Of a stretch of 8,098 nt of DNA, positions 1 to 7,043 are shown piece by piece. Position 1 is the stretch's first letter, and each line of letters opens with the position of its first letter. Position numbers and translations under genes: made by a program. Location of the stretch: positions 1-8,098 of the forward strand of contig CAMLOZ010000132.1 in the NCBI GenBank assembly GCA_946481625.1, read 5' to 3'. Source of the DNA: an uncultured Haloferula sp. (GTDB lineage: Bacteria > Verrucomicrobiota > Verrucomicrobiae > Verrucomicrobiales > Akkermansiaceae). The notes beneath the pieces are model-generated. The model was not told where the DNA came from and did not search any database. It was given only the letters and a program-made list of their open reading frames with translations.

Positions 1-1941
1 CTCGACGGCCGCCCCGCGCGCGCCGAGGCGCACGCCGAGAGCCAGACCCTCACCACCGATGAGTAGCTCGCCCGGGACACCCACGGGGACGGGACGCAGC
101 GAGGCGTCCACCACATAGGCCTGGGTGTTGGAGATGGGACGGCCGATGGGCAGAGCGGAGACGGAGTGCGAGGGGCACACCCAGGCGGTGCAGTCGATGC
201 ACGCTTCGGTGGGGCCGTACTGGTGGACGAGCCGCGCGTTCAGCGTGGAGAGGAAGAGAGAGTGGAGCTCGTGGGTGAGGGGCTCGCCACCGCAGAAGAC
301 GAAGCGCAGGGACTGGCAGCGCGCGACATCCGGCGTTTGCAGGAAGGTGGACAGCGGGGCGGGGCCGAAGTGCAGGTGGGTGATTCCGTGGCGCAGAACC
401 ATCTGCACCAGGTACTCGGGGTCCCTCTGGCCGCCGGGACGCGCGAGCACGAGACGGGCTCCAACCAGCAGCGGGGCGAACATCTCCCAGACGGAGATGT
501 CGAAGCTGAAGGAGGCCTTCTGGAGGAAGGCGTCCTGGGGAGTCATGGGGAACTCGCGCTGACGCCAGAGCAGGTGGTTGACGGCGGCGCGGTGGGCCAC
601 CTTCGGGACGAGTTCTTTCCAGCTCTCGTCGCCTTGGCCGATCATCGAGCGGATATCGCGGCCGGTGAAGCGCATCAGGTCCTCGTTGCCCGCAGGCACC
701 GGCCGCACGCGCCCGGTTTCCAGGAAATAGCGGTAGAGGCTGCGGCAGTCTTCGGGAGGGATGAAGCTCGTCGCATCCACCAGTTCGCCCGTCTTCCGGT
801 TCCGCCAGGGATAGACGTACAGGGTCACCTGGTTCTTGAACAGGCGGCCGAAGGACTCGAGCAGGCCGCCCGCGAGATTCACCGACCACTTCGCTTTGAA
901 CAGCTCGTTGAGCAGGCCGATGCTCAGCACGATCCCGACCGGTCGTTCGGTGTAGCGGCTCAGGTAGGCGGCGATGCGGTGGAACTCGGCGCAGCGCGAC
1001 ACCAGCACGGTTTTGCCGAGGGCCTGCAGGGCGTCGCAGCGGTCGATGAAATCGACATGGTCCACCGTCTTGCCGCGCAGGAGGTTCGCCATGGTCATCT
1101 CGCAGAGCTCGATCGTGCGTTCCTGTTCGCCCGCATCGAGCGATTCGCTGAAGACCCTGCGCGAACTCTCCAGCATCTGCAGGTGCAGCAGGCTCACGGG
1201 ATCGAAGCTGCCGCGCAGCAGCAGGATCGGCCGCTTGTAGAGCGCCTCCGCGGCCTGCACCACCTCGCCGTCCGGCAGGAACATCGCCGCCTCGGTGAGC
1301 CCTGCCTCCACCAGCGCGAGCGAGCAGAGGCGGTTGTCGAAGAAGCCGTAGCCGTGGCCGTGGAACTTCAGCATGTCCACCTCCACGCGGTAAGGGCGCA
1401 GGTTCTCGACCAGCGAATTCACGAAGAGCCCGAGGTGCCCGCGGTGCCGGAAGGCGGCATGGATCAGGTTCACGCCGACCACGCCCAGCGCTTCCATCTG
1501 GTCCGCGTTCGAGGTGTCCAGCAGGCGGATGTGCACGAAGATGTCGGAGGGCGGGTCGCCCGGCTTGAGCTGGAAGCGCAGGCCGAGCCAGCCGTGGCAC
1601 TCGCCGGTGTCCTGATAGCCGCGCGCGCGGACGGTATTGCAGAAGGAAAAGAAGGTCGTGGTCGCCGCGCGCGCCGGCCCGAGACGTTCCTGCAGGATGC
1701 CGAACTCGTGATCGAGCATCTGGCGCAGGCGCTCGCGCGAGACATACCGCGAGCACTTGCCGTAGATGGCATCGCTCATCGTCATGTCGTAGGCGGAGAT
1801 GGTCTTCGCGACCATGCCGGCGGAGCCGGAGGCCCGGAAGAACCAGTTCGCGGTTTCCTGGCCGGCACCGATCTCGGCGAAGGTGCCGTAGATTCCGGGG
1901 TCGAGGTTGAGCTCCTGGGCCTTGTCGAAGGTGGTGGGCAT
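1..1941 (-). CDS. Conserved uncharacterised protein fused in frame to an NRPS adenylation-domain fragment (partial, likely chimeric)
   Basis: The frame opens with ATG at 1941, 8 nt after the stop of the zinc-ribbon gene. It stays open for 647 codons to the left edge. Residues 1-446 resemble a widespread ~450-480-aa soluble bacterial family whose N-terminus carries IYGTFAEIGAGQE (residues 17-29) followed by a YDMTMSDAIYGK block (51-62). I see no signal peptide or membrane segment, and I know of no established function. From memory, homologues carry names such as TonB-dependent receptor or nicotinate-nucleotide adenylyltransferase. Neither is supported here, although GSFDPVSLLH (244-253) faintly resembles the NadD-type GxFDPxHxGH motif with the first His replaced by Ser. 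After WKELVP (441-446), where the family normally has a short C-terminal tail, the protein becomes an NRPS A domain. Confidence is high that the frame is coding and low that the fusion is real. Confidence 0.75.
   Translation of the reverse strand, partial: MPTTFDKAQELNLDPGIYGTFAEIGAGQETANWFFRASGSAGMVAKTISAYDMTMSDAIYGKCSRYVSRERLRQMLDHEFGILQERLGPARAATTTFFSFCNTVRARGYQDTGECHGWLGLRFQLKPGDPPSDIFVHIRLLDTSNADQMEALGVVGVNLIHAAFRHRGHLGLFVNSLVENLRPYRVEVDMLKFHGHGYGFFDNRLCSLALVEAGLTEAAMFLPDGEVVQAAEALYKRPILLLRGSFDPVSLLHLQMLESSRRVFSESLDAGEQERTIELCEMTMANLLRGKTVDHVDFIDRCDALQALGKTVLVSRCAEFHRIAAYLSRYTERPVGIVLSIGLLNELFKAKWSVNLAGGLLESFGRLFKNQVTLYVYPWRNRKTGELVDATSFIPPEDCRSLYRYFLETGRVRPVPAGNEDLMRFTGRDIRSMIGQGDESWKELVPKVAHRAAVNHLLWRQREFPMTPQDAFLQKASFSFDISVWEMFAPLLVGARLVLARPGGQRDPEYLVQMVLRHGITHLHFGPAPLSTFLQTPDVARCQSLRFVFCGGEPLTHELHSLFLSTLNARLVHQYGPTEACIDCTAWVCPSHSVSALPIGRPISNTQAYVVDASLRPVPVGVPGELLIGGEGLALGVRLGARGAAVE
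40..603 (-). other. Adenylation-domain slice of a non-ribosomal peptide synthetase (core A4 to A7 region)
   Basis: Residues 448-634 of the frame above match an amino-acid-activating A domain. The sequence shows VNHLLWRQREFP, LQKASFSFDISVWEMFAPL (A4 region, 473-491), FCGGEPL (549-555), HQYGPTEACIDCTAW (A5, 573-587), PIGRPISNTQAYVVD (A6-like, 598-612) and GELLIGGEGLA (start of A7, 624-634). Such domains adenylate an amino acid with ATP and pass it to a carrier domain. The part before A4, including the TSGTTGxPKG phosphate loop (A3), is absent, so this piece cannot be catalytic as it stands. Aligning to GrsA by eye gives pocket residues D481 I482 W485 H524 V548 C550 Q574 I582 D583. This is nearest in outline to the serine-type pattern (DVWH...D) but not an established code. 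The style recalls myxobacterial NRPSs, which is inference. Confidence 0.8.
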
Positions 1942-1949
1942 GGAATCGT

Positions 1950-3101
1950 TCAAGGTGGCGACGCCTTGCCGGGATCGACCCAGCCTTCCGCCACGATGCG
2001 GTCGATCAGCACCTGGTTGTTGCCCGGCGAGTCCGGTGGAAACTTCAAGGTCACCAGCATCCGCTTGCCGTCGGTCGCGTCGCGCGGGTCGATCCGGACG
2101 TCGGTATCGCTGCCCCGCTTGGCATAGCCGAAGAGCGAGTCCTCGCGATCCGGCGAATCGAGGCGGTAGGAGCGCCACTCGAGCTCGTCCTTGAAGCCGA
2201 AGTTGTAGTAATCGACCTTCGAGACGATCACCCGGAAAAGCTTCGGTTCCGCGGGTTTGGAACTGCGGAATTCCTGCCAGCTCATCTCGGACCACCCGAC
2301 CCAGCTCTCCCAGTCCGCCCGCCAGCCCGCCGGCTCCTTCACGAGCACGAGGTTCCCCTTTTCGTGGTTCGTCGTGCGCACGGGCACGATCACCACCGCC
2401 AGGCCGTCCCGCGTGCTGAATTCGTAGTCGCCCGCCTGGCCGGTGAAACCCGGGGCCGAGTAGGGCTTCTCTCCAAGCCAGGAGCGGATCTTCGGAAGCG
2501 TGGCCTCCGGCATGCGGATCCATTGCTTCACCTCGTCGATGCTCTTCGCCTGGAGGAAATGCTTCGTGACCGAATCGATCTCCGCGATCTCGGTCTTCGG
2601 CCGCTCCGCCGGAACATCCGGGGCGGCCGGAACTTCCTCGACGGCCGCGACCGCCGGGGCCGCATTCCTCCGGGACTCCGGCCCGGGTATCAGCCACCAG
2701 GTGAAGAGGCCCAGCACCACCAGGGCGGCAAGGCCGGTCCCTGCAACCAAGGGGAAGTTGCCGCCGTCACGGTCCGGGGACGCCTCGAACTCGCCGGGAT
2801 CTTCCGCCGCATCCTCGCGCTCCAACAAGAGCGGCCCGGGCAAGGCGCCGTCTCCCGGCAAACGCAGCATGATCCGGCAGGCGGGGCATACCACGCCCTT
2901 GCCGTCGTGATCCCGGGGCACGCGGAAAATAAAACGGCAGGATGGACAGACGAAGCTGTTCCAGCGCCGGTTCGGTGTTGCGGTCTCCGCCACGCCGGGA
3001 GAGTGGGCGGGGGAGCGGGAACGCGCAAGAGCCTTGGGGCGGGAAATTCCAAGGCCCGCGGGCGTGTTTATTCGGGCAGGATCTCCAGCCGTTTGGGCCA
3101 T
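1950..3101 (-). CDS. Zinc-ribbon, single-transmembrane protein of unknown function
   Basis: From the ATG at 3101 the protein has 383 residues. Two CxxC knuckles (VCPSC, C52/C55; VCPAC, C72/C75) form a typical short zinc ribbon. An acidic/proline linker follows, then one hydrophobic helix at about 117-138 ending in LFTWWLIPG, an Ala/Pro-rich spacer, and a ~230-residue C-terminal region rich in Trp and charged residues. The likely topology is ribbon in the cytoplasm and C-terminal domain in the periplasm. The ATG start would overlap the PBP stop by 34 nt. The first 36 residues are low in complexity and not obviously conserved, so GTG at 2993 (residue 37, just before the ribbon) is a credible alternative start; neither has a clear Shine-Dalgarno. 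The gene follows the PBP closely and precedes the next frame by 8 nt, so all three are probably cotranscribed. The function is not recognised; a cell-envelope role is inferred from context only. Confidence 0.85.
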   Translation of the reverse strand: MAQTAGDPARINTPAGLGISRPKALARSRSPAHSPGVAETATPNRRWNSFVCPSCRFIFRVPRDHDGKGVVCPACRIMLRLPGDGALPGPLLLEREDAAEDPGEFEASPDRDGGNFPLVAGTGLAALVVLGLFTWWLIPGPESRRNAAPAVAAVEEVPAAPDVPAERPKTEIAEIDSVTKHFLQAKSIDEVKQWIRMPEATLPKIRSWLGEKPYSAPGFTGQAGDYEFSTRDGLAVVIVPVRTTNHEKGNLVLVKEPAGWRADWESWVGWSEMSWQEFRSSKPAEPKLFRVIVSKVDYYNFGFKDELEWRSYRLDSPDREDSLFGYAKRGSDTDVRIDPRDATDGKRMLVTLKFPPDSPGNNQVLIDRIVAEGWVDPGKASPP

Positions 3102-5491
3102 GCGAACTGCAGCGGCTTCTCGCCGTCGCCGAGATCGAAGCTATCGAGCACGTTCGTGCTGCTGCGCGTGGTCTGGCGCTGCATCCCCTCGATCATGATC
3201 TGCTCGGTGAAGTAGGGATCCTCGCCGAGCAGCACGGGCTCCTTCGAGCGCACCGGCGTGCTGTCGATGACCCACTGGGAGATGCCGCGCGAGGCCGAAT
3301 CCGACTCGACCGCCCCGGTGCCCGAGTGAAGGGGACAGAAGGGCAGGTTCTCGGAACCCTTGCGGAAGAACTCGGTGTACTCCGCCGAGCGTGTCCGCGG
3401 CCGTCCGCTCGCGGGATCCACCACGGTCTCGTAGCAATAGGGCGTCGCCCGCTGGCCGGACACGCTGCAGATCTTCACCTCCACCACGCTCTCGGGTTGC
3501 TGGATCACCTTGCCGCCGAAGCCCTTCGCGGCCGCGTTCATGGCATCCGCCCATACCGGCATGGCGAGATCCCTGGAGAAGGCGCCTTCGTAGATGGTCT
3601 TGTTCGGCTGCAGGAAGCCGATCCACACGCCGCAAGCCACGCGGCCGTTGTAGCCGAGGAACCAGTTGTCGGAGAAATCGTGCGTGGTGCCGGTCTTGCC
3701 CGCGCCGCTGAACGGCTTCTCGGCCAGCATGTCCCTCAGCCCGGCGGCACTCCCGCGTTCCATGCTGCCGCGCATCATGTCGTGCACGATGAATGCCGTT
3801 GCATCGTCCACCGGTTGCAAGCGCTCCGGCACTTCGATCTTGCGGCTGTAGATGCTCTGCCCCTCGGCGTTCTCGATCCTTGAAACCAGCGTGAAGTTGC
3901 GCGGCGCGGTGGTGCCGCCGCGGGCGAAGGCGGAGATCGCGCGCACCGCGTCCTTCATCGAGACGGACTCCCAGCCGGTCGCGATGCGGGGCAGGAGCTC
4001 GACATCCTTCATCGGCAGGCCGAAGGATTCCGCGGTTTTCACCACGTTCGCCAGGCCCGCCATTCCGGCGAAACGGACCGAGGCGGCGATCTTCGAGCTT
4101 TCCAAGGCGCGGCGGGCGGTGATCCGGCCGTCATAGGTGGGCCGGGGGATCTCCATGCCCCATTCGCCCAGGATGCCCTCACGTCCGCCGACCATCACCG
4201 AGCGGTTGTCCATCGGCTCGTCGTCCACCGTCGTCGCCGGGCTCAAGCCCTGCTGGAGCCCGGCGGCATAGACGAAGGGGAGGAATGCCGTGCCGAGCGG
4301 CCGGCGCCCCATTTCGATCATGTCGTACGGCACATCCGAATAATCGCGGCCACCCACGTGCCCGAGGACTTCCCCCGTCGCGTGATCGATCATGAGCCCC
4401 GCCCCTTGGAGATACTCCGCCGTCTGGCCGGACGACTTCTTGTATTCGGACCGCTTCTGGTTCGCGTATCCGGGCACGGCCTCCGCGCGTTCCAGGCTGA
4501 GGCGCAGGCTGTTTTCCAAGGCGGCTTGCACCCCGGCATCGATGGAGGTGTGGATGCGGAAACCGCCCGTGGCGAGCGCACCCTCGCCGAGCAGACGCCG
4601 GATCTCATCGGCCACCCGCTCGTAGAGATGGGTGGTACCGCGTTGGAGAGGCTTGGGGTTGAGCTTGAGGATCTCGCCGGCCAGCCGCGTGGCCTCGCGG
4701 TCGGAAATGGCGCCCGCTTCCGTCATCCGGCCGAGCACGAGGTTGCGGGACTTCCGGTTGCCTTCGGGATTGTTGATCGGCGAGAGCCCGGTCGGGTTCT
4801 TGATGCAGCCCACGATCGCCGCGCTCTCCAGAGCGGTGAGATCCTTCGGCTCCTTCCCGAAATAGCCGAGCGAGGCCGAGCGGACGCCGTAATAACCGCT
4901 GCCGAAGTAGATCCGGTTCAGGTAGAATTCGAGGATCTGCGTCTTCTTGTAGTGCCGCTCGATCCGGCGGGCCAGGAAGGCCTCCACGATCTTGCGCTTC
5001 ATGTCATCCTCGCCGCGCCGCTTGGTGTCCGCGGCCAGGTCGTAGGCGTTCCTCGCGAGCTGCTGGGTGATCGTGCTGGCACCTTGCGTCCGCTCGCCCG
5101 CCTGGAAATTCAGGTAGAACGCCCGCACGACCCCGATGTAATCGACGCCCGTATGCGTCTCGAAGCGCTGGTCCTCCCCTGCCTTGAGCGCCTCGATGAA
5201 GATCTTGGGAACTTCCGAGATCGGGATGACGCTGCGGTTCTGGACGAAAATCCGCCCGATCTCCTTGCCGTTCCGGTCCAGGATGATGCTCGGGATTTCG
5301 AGGTCGTTGATCCGGGAGAGATCGTAGGTGTAGGAGCGCTCGCGGTAGGGCCGGGTGTAGCGCTCGAAGACGACGTAGCCGATCCCGCCGGTCATCACCG
5401 CCAGGGCGATGAGCGTGAGCCAGAAGCCTTTGCGCTTGTAGAAGCGGCGCTTCCTCACCTTGTTCCGCGTGTTGGTTTCGCTATTGGCCAT
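3068..5491 (-). CDS. Class A penicillin-binding protein (PBP1A-like) with intact glycosyltransferase and degenerate transpeptidase active site
   Basis: This 807-residue inner-membrane peptidoglycan synthase has a basic N-terminus and a membrane anchor at about 23-42. The GT51 domain polymerises lipid II into glycan strands and looks complete: the catalytic Glu lies in AGEDQRF (E106) followed by HTGVD, then ASTITQQLARN (138-148), RKIVEAFLARRIE (166-178) and EFYLNRIYFGSGYYG (188-202). The transpeptidase domain, which normally crosslinks peptides, is altered. Where homologues have PGSxFKPF, this protein has LGTAFLPFVYAA, so SxxK reads T401-A-F-L404. The SxN motif region reads ALESSKIAAS (S466-K-I468). 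Only the third motif, GKTGTTHDFSDNWF (K599-T-G601), is standard. The C-terminal region with ICSVSGQRATPYC and FCPLH matches the usual cysteine-containing tail of this family. Length is normal. The start is supported by GAAGGGA 7 nt upstream. This is the first gene of a minus-strand run and diverges from the methyltransferase gene. Confidence 0.95.
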   Translation of the reverse strand: MANSETNTRNKVRKRRFYKRKGFWLTLIALAVMTGGIGYVVFERYTRPYRERSYTYDLSRINDLEIPSIILDRNGKEIGRIFVQNRSVIPISEVPKIFIEALKAGEDQRFETHTGVDYIGVVRAFYLNFQAGERTQGASTITQQLARNAYDLAADTKRRGEDDMKRKIVEAFLARRIERHYKKTQILEFYLNRIYFGSGYYGVRSASLGYFGKEPKDLTALESAAIVGCIKNPTGLSPINNPEGNRKSRNLVLGRMTEAGAISDREATRLAGEILKLNPKPLQRGTTHLYERVADEIRRLLGEGALATGGFRIHTSIDAGVQAALENSLRLSLERAEAVPGYANQKRSEYKKSSGQTAEYLQGAGLMIDHATGEVLGHVGGRDYSDVPYDMIEMGRRPLGTAFLPFVYAAGLQQGLSPATTVDDEPMDNRSVMVGGREGILGEWGMEIPRPTYDGRITARRALESSKIAASVRFAGMAGLANVVKTAESFGLPMKDVELLPRIATGWESVSMKDAVRAISAFARGGTTAPRNFTLVSRIENAEGQSIYSRKIEVPERLQPVDDATAFIVHDMMRGSMERGSAAGLRDMLAEKPFSGAGKTGTTHDFSDNWFLGYNGRVACGVWIGFLQPNKTIYEGAFSRDLAMPVWADAMNAAAKGFGGKVIQQPESVVEVKICSVSGQRATPYCYETVVDPASGRPRTRSAEYTEFFRKGSENLPFCPLHSGTGAVESDSASRGISQWVIDSTPVRSKEPVLLGEDPYFTEQIMIEGMQRQTTRSSTNVLDSFDLGDGEKPLQFAWPKRLEILPE

Positions 5492-5498
5492 GCCGGAT

Positions 5499-5505
5499 TC
5501 CCTTC
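5499..5505 (-). promoter_or_regulatory. Ribosome binding site of the PBP gene
   Basis: On the minus strand GAAGGGA lies 7 nt before the ATG at 5491. It is a good Shine-Dalgarno at normal spacing and fixes the PBP start. Confidence 0.6.
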
Positions 5506-5551
5506 GTGACAGCTCCCGGAACCCGTCCGGTGCGCCCTCCGCATACTCCCC

Positions 5552-5556
5552 GGAGG
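5552..5556 (+). promoter_or_regulatory. Ribosome binding site deciding the methyltransferase start
   Basis: GGAGG lies 11 nt before the ATG at 5568, within a G-rich run. It favours this start over in-frame ATGs at 5460 and 5490. Both of those would begin inside the divergent PBP gene and add a tail unlike the family. Confidence 0.6.
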
Positions 5557-5567
5557 CGGGGGGTGCA

Positions 5568-6620
5568 ATGCCGGGCTTGGCCGCCCGCCTGCATGAGAGG
5601 ATACTGCACTCTGGTCCGCTGTTTTTCCAGCATTTTATGGCGGCGGCGCTCTATGACCCGGCGGAGGGGTATTACTCGCGGCCGTCCGGGCAGGTGGGGC
5701 GCGGCGGCGACTTCTTCACCAGCGTGAGCGTGGGTCCGCTTTTCGGCCGCCTTCTGGCACGTCACATCGCCGCCTGGCACCGCGGGTGCGGCTCGCCGGA
5801 GCGCTGGCGGATCGTGGAGGCCGGCGCGAACGACGGCTCGCTGGCGCTGGATATCCTGACCGGGCTCGATGAACTCGGCAGCCGGGGTTTCGAGTACGTG
5901 GTGGCGGAGCCGCTGCCCTTGATCGCCGCCGCGCTGCGGGAGAAGTCCGGGCGGATCAGGGTGGTGGCAACGACGGAGGAACTCGCGGGTGAGCCGCTCC
6001 CGTCCTTCGTGCTGGGAAACGAGGTGCTCGATGCCCTGCCATTCCGGGTGATCGAATCGGATGGCACCGCTTGGCAGGAGCTGGGGGTGGGCCTTGCAGG
6101 GGACCATTTCGCATGGGAGACGCTCGGCCCCGCCGATCCACAACTCGTGGCCGCCCTGCCGATCCGACCCGCCGGCTACCGCACGGAAGTCCGCGACAAC
6201 TACCGCGATTTCATCTCCACCATGCGTCGCGGCATGAGCCACGGCCGCATGCTGTGGATCGACTACGGCTTCGACCGCGCCGACTACTATCATGAGTCCC
6301 GTACCACCGGCACCCTGCGGACCTACTCGCGCCATCGCGCCGAGGAAGACCCGCTCGCCAGCCCCGGCGGGATCGACATCACCGCGCACGTCGATTTCAC
6401 GGCCGTGCAAGAGGCCGCGGAAGCGCTGGGCGGGGAACTGGTCCGCTACCAGCGCCAGGGCCCCTTCCTGACCGAAGTGGCCCGGCCCTGGCTGCTGTCG
6501 CTCGAAGGCCGTACCGATGCCGCAAAGGATCTCCGCGCCTTCCAGACCCTGACCCACCCCGGACAACTCGGGGCGAAGTTCCAGGTCATGGAGATCGCGT
6601 TCGGGGATGCCGGCGCATGA
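5568..6620 (+). CDS. SAM-dependent methyltransferase of the MidA/NDUFAF7 (DUF185) family
   Basis: The 350-residue cytoplasmic protein has the full family signature. It shows YYSRPSG followed by GGDFFTSVSVGPLFG (46-60), the SAM-binding motif I as VEAGANDGSLALDIL (83-97), and NEVLDALPFR (151-160). It then has IDYGF (231-235), TGTLRTYSRH (248-257) and DPLASPGGIDITAHVDF (261-277), the conserved C-terminal block. The mitochondrial member NDUFAF7 dimethylates an arginine of complex I subunit NDUFS2 during assembly. The substrate of the bacterial members is unclear, so methylation of a protein arginine is only a family-based guess. The length is typical and no key motif is missing. The start at 5568 is chosen for its Shine-Dalgarno and because family similarity begins there. 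The stop overlaps the next gene by 4 nt, so the two are probably translationally coupled. Confidence 0.9.
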   Translation: MPGLAARLHERILHSGPLFFQHFMAAALYDPAEGYYSRPSGQVGRGGDFFTSVSVGPLFGRLLARHIAAWHRGCGSPERWRIVEAGANDGSLALDILTGLDELGSRGFEYVVAEPLPLIAAALREKSGRIRVVATTEELAGEPLPSFVLGNEVLDALPFRVIESDGTAWQELGVGLAGDHFAWETLGPADPQLVAALPIRPAGYRTEVRDNYRDFISTMRRGMSHGRMLWIDYGFDRADYYHESRTTGTLRTYSRHRAEEDPLASPGGIDITAHVDFTAVQEAAEALGGELVRYQRQGPFLTEVARPWLLSLEGRTDAAKDLRAFQTLTHPGQLGAKFQVMEIAFGDAGA

Positions 6621-7003
6621 ACGCCGTCGCGGCTCCGGTTCTCCTCGCCATCCTTGCGAATTTGGCTTATTTCCCCGGGAACCCTCCCGCGAAGATGATG
6701 CGCGAGAACCGGCAACTCCTTCCCGATGCTTCGAGCCGCCCCGAGTTCGTCCTGATCGACGAGCGCATGGCGAAGGACAGGGCGCTCGCGCAGGGCTTTC
6801 TCGCGCTTTCGATCTCCGGAGCGCTTGCCGGTGCCGTGCTGGCGGCGGCGATCAAGGATCCGGAGCTCTGGTGGACCCGCTGGGAGCCGATGCTGGGGTA
6901 CTCGCTGGCCGGCACCAGCTTCCTTCTCAGCGCGGGCTATTCGCTCCGGATTTCCCTGCTCGGCGATCGGCTCCGGATGCTCCGGCGGACCGGCGGCGCG
7001 TGA
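6617..7003 (+). CDS. Small integral membrane protein, unknown function
   Basis: The 128-residue product starts at an ATGA overlap with the methyltransferase stop, a strong sign of an operon and coupled translation. Hydrophobic stretches lie at about 4-18 (possibly a signal anchor), 57-79 (Gly/Ala-rich, GALAGAVLAAAI) and 93-113. Conserved-looking soluble features are limited to a short charged segment at 41-56 and an Arg-rich C-terminus. I do not recognise a family. Codon use and GC match the upstream gene. Two or three TM helices are predicted by eye; any link to the methyltransferase is inferred from the overlap alone. Confidence 0.8.
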   Translation: MNAVAAPVLLAILANLAYFPGNPPAKMMRENRQLLPDASSRPEFVLIDERMAKDRALAQGFLALSISGALAGAVLAAAIKDPELWWTRWEPMLGYSLAGTSFLLSAGYSLRISLLGDRLRMLRRTGGA

Positions 7004-7011
7004 ATCCCGGG

Positions 7012-7036
7012 AAAAAGAAACCCGGCCGGAGCCGGG
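7012..7036 (-). terminator. Intrinsic terminator for leftward transcription
   Basis: Read on the minus strand, CCCGGC-TCCG-GCCGGG (stem 7021-7036) is followed directly by TTTCTTTTT (7012-7020). A 6-bp all-GC stem with a tetraloop and a U-tract is a classic Rho-independent terminator. It would end transcription of the TPR gene, whose stop is about 195 nt upstream. On the plus strand the hairpin has no T-run, so it is oriented for the minus strand. Confidence 0.75.
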
Positions 7037-7043
7037 AGAGGAT

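Larger units (their letters stand above)
5492..5567. promoter_or_regulatory. Divergent intergenic region between PBP and methyltransferase genes
   Basis: These 76 bp separate two genes transcribed away from each other, so promoters for both directions should lie in or near them. I could not assign a convincing -35/-10 pair on either strand. The only recognisable elements are the two ribosome binding sites at its ends. Confidence 0.4.

Noticed and set aside
1..66. Short plus-strand open stretch ending in TAG at 64-66, as a possible 3' end of another gene
   Set aside because: It has about 21 codons without a recognisable motif and is too short to support.
40..603. Evidence for an NRPS biosynthetic gene cluster in this locus
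   Set aside because: Only one truncated A-domain slice is present. No condensation, carrier or thioesterase domain and no accessory genes are visible.
50..1756. Long minus-strand frame of 568 codons beginning at 1756
   Set aside because: It is Arg/Pro/Ala-rich without any recognisable motif and lies antiphase to the frame from 1941, which carries clear family motifs. It is a high-GC shadow.
166..2127. 653-codon plus-strand frame
   Set aside because: It is antisense to two real minus-strand genes, with shadow-like composition (His/Arg/Val/Glu-rich) and no domain.
4358..5509. 383-codon plus-strand frame
   Set aside because: It lies wholly antisense to the glycosyltransferase half of the PBP, whose motifs are unambiguous.
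5460..5567. Extended N-terminus for the methyltransferase from ATG 5460 or 5490
   Set aside because: It would start inside the divergent PBP gene, adds a non-family tail, and ignores the Shine-Dalgarno before 5568.
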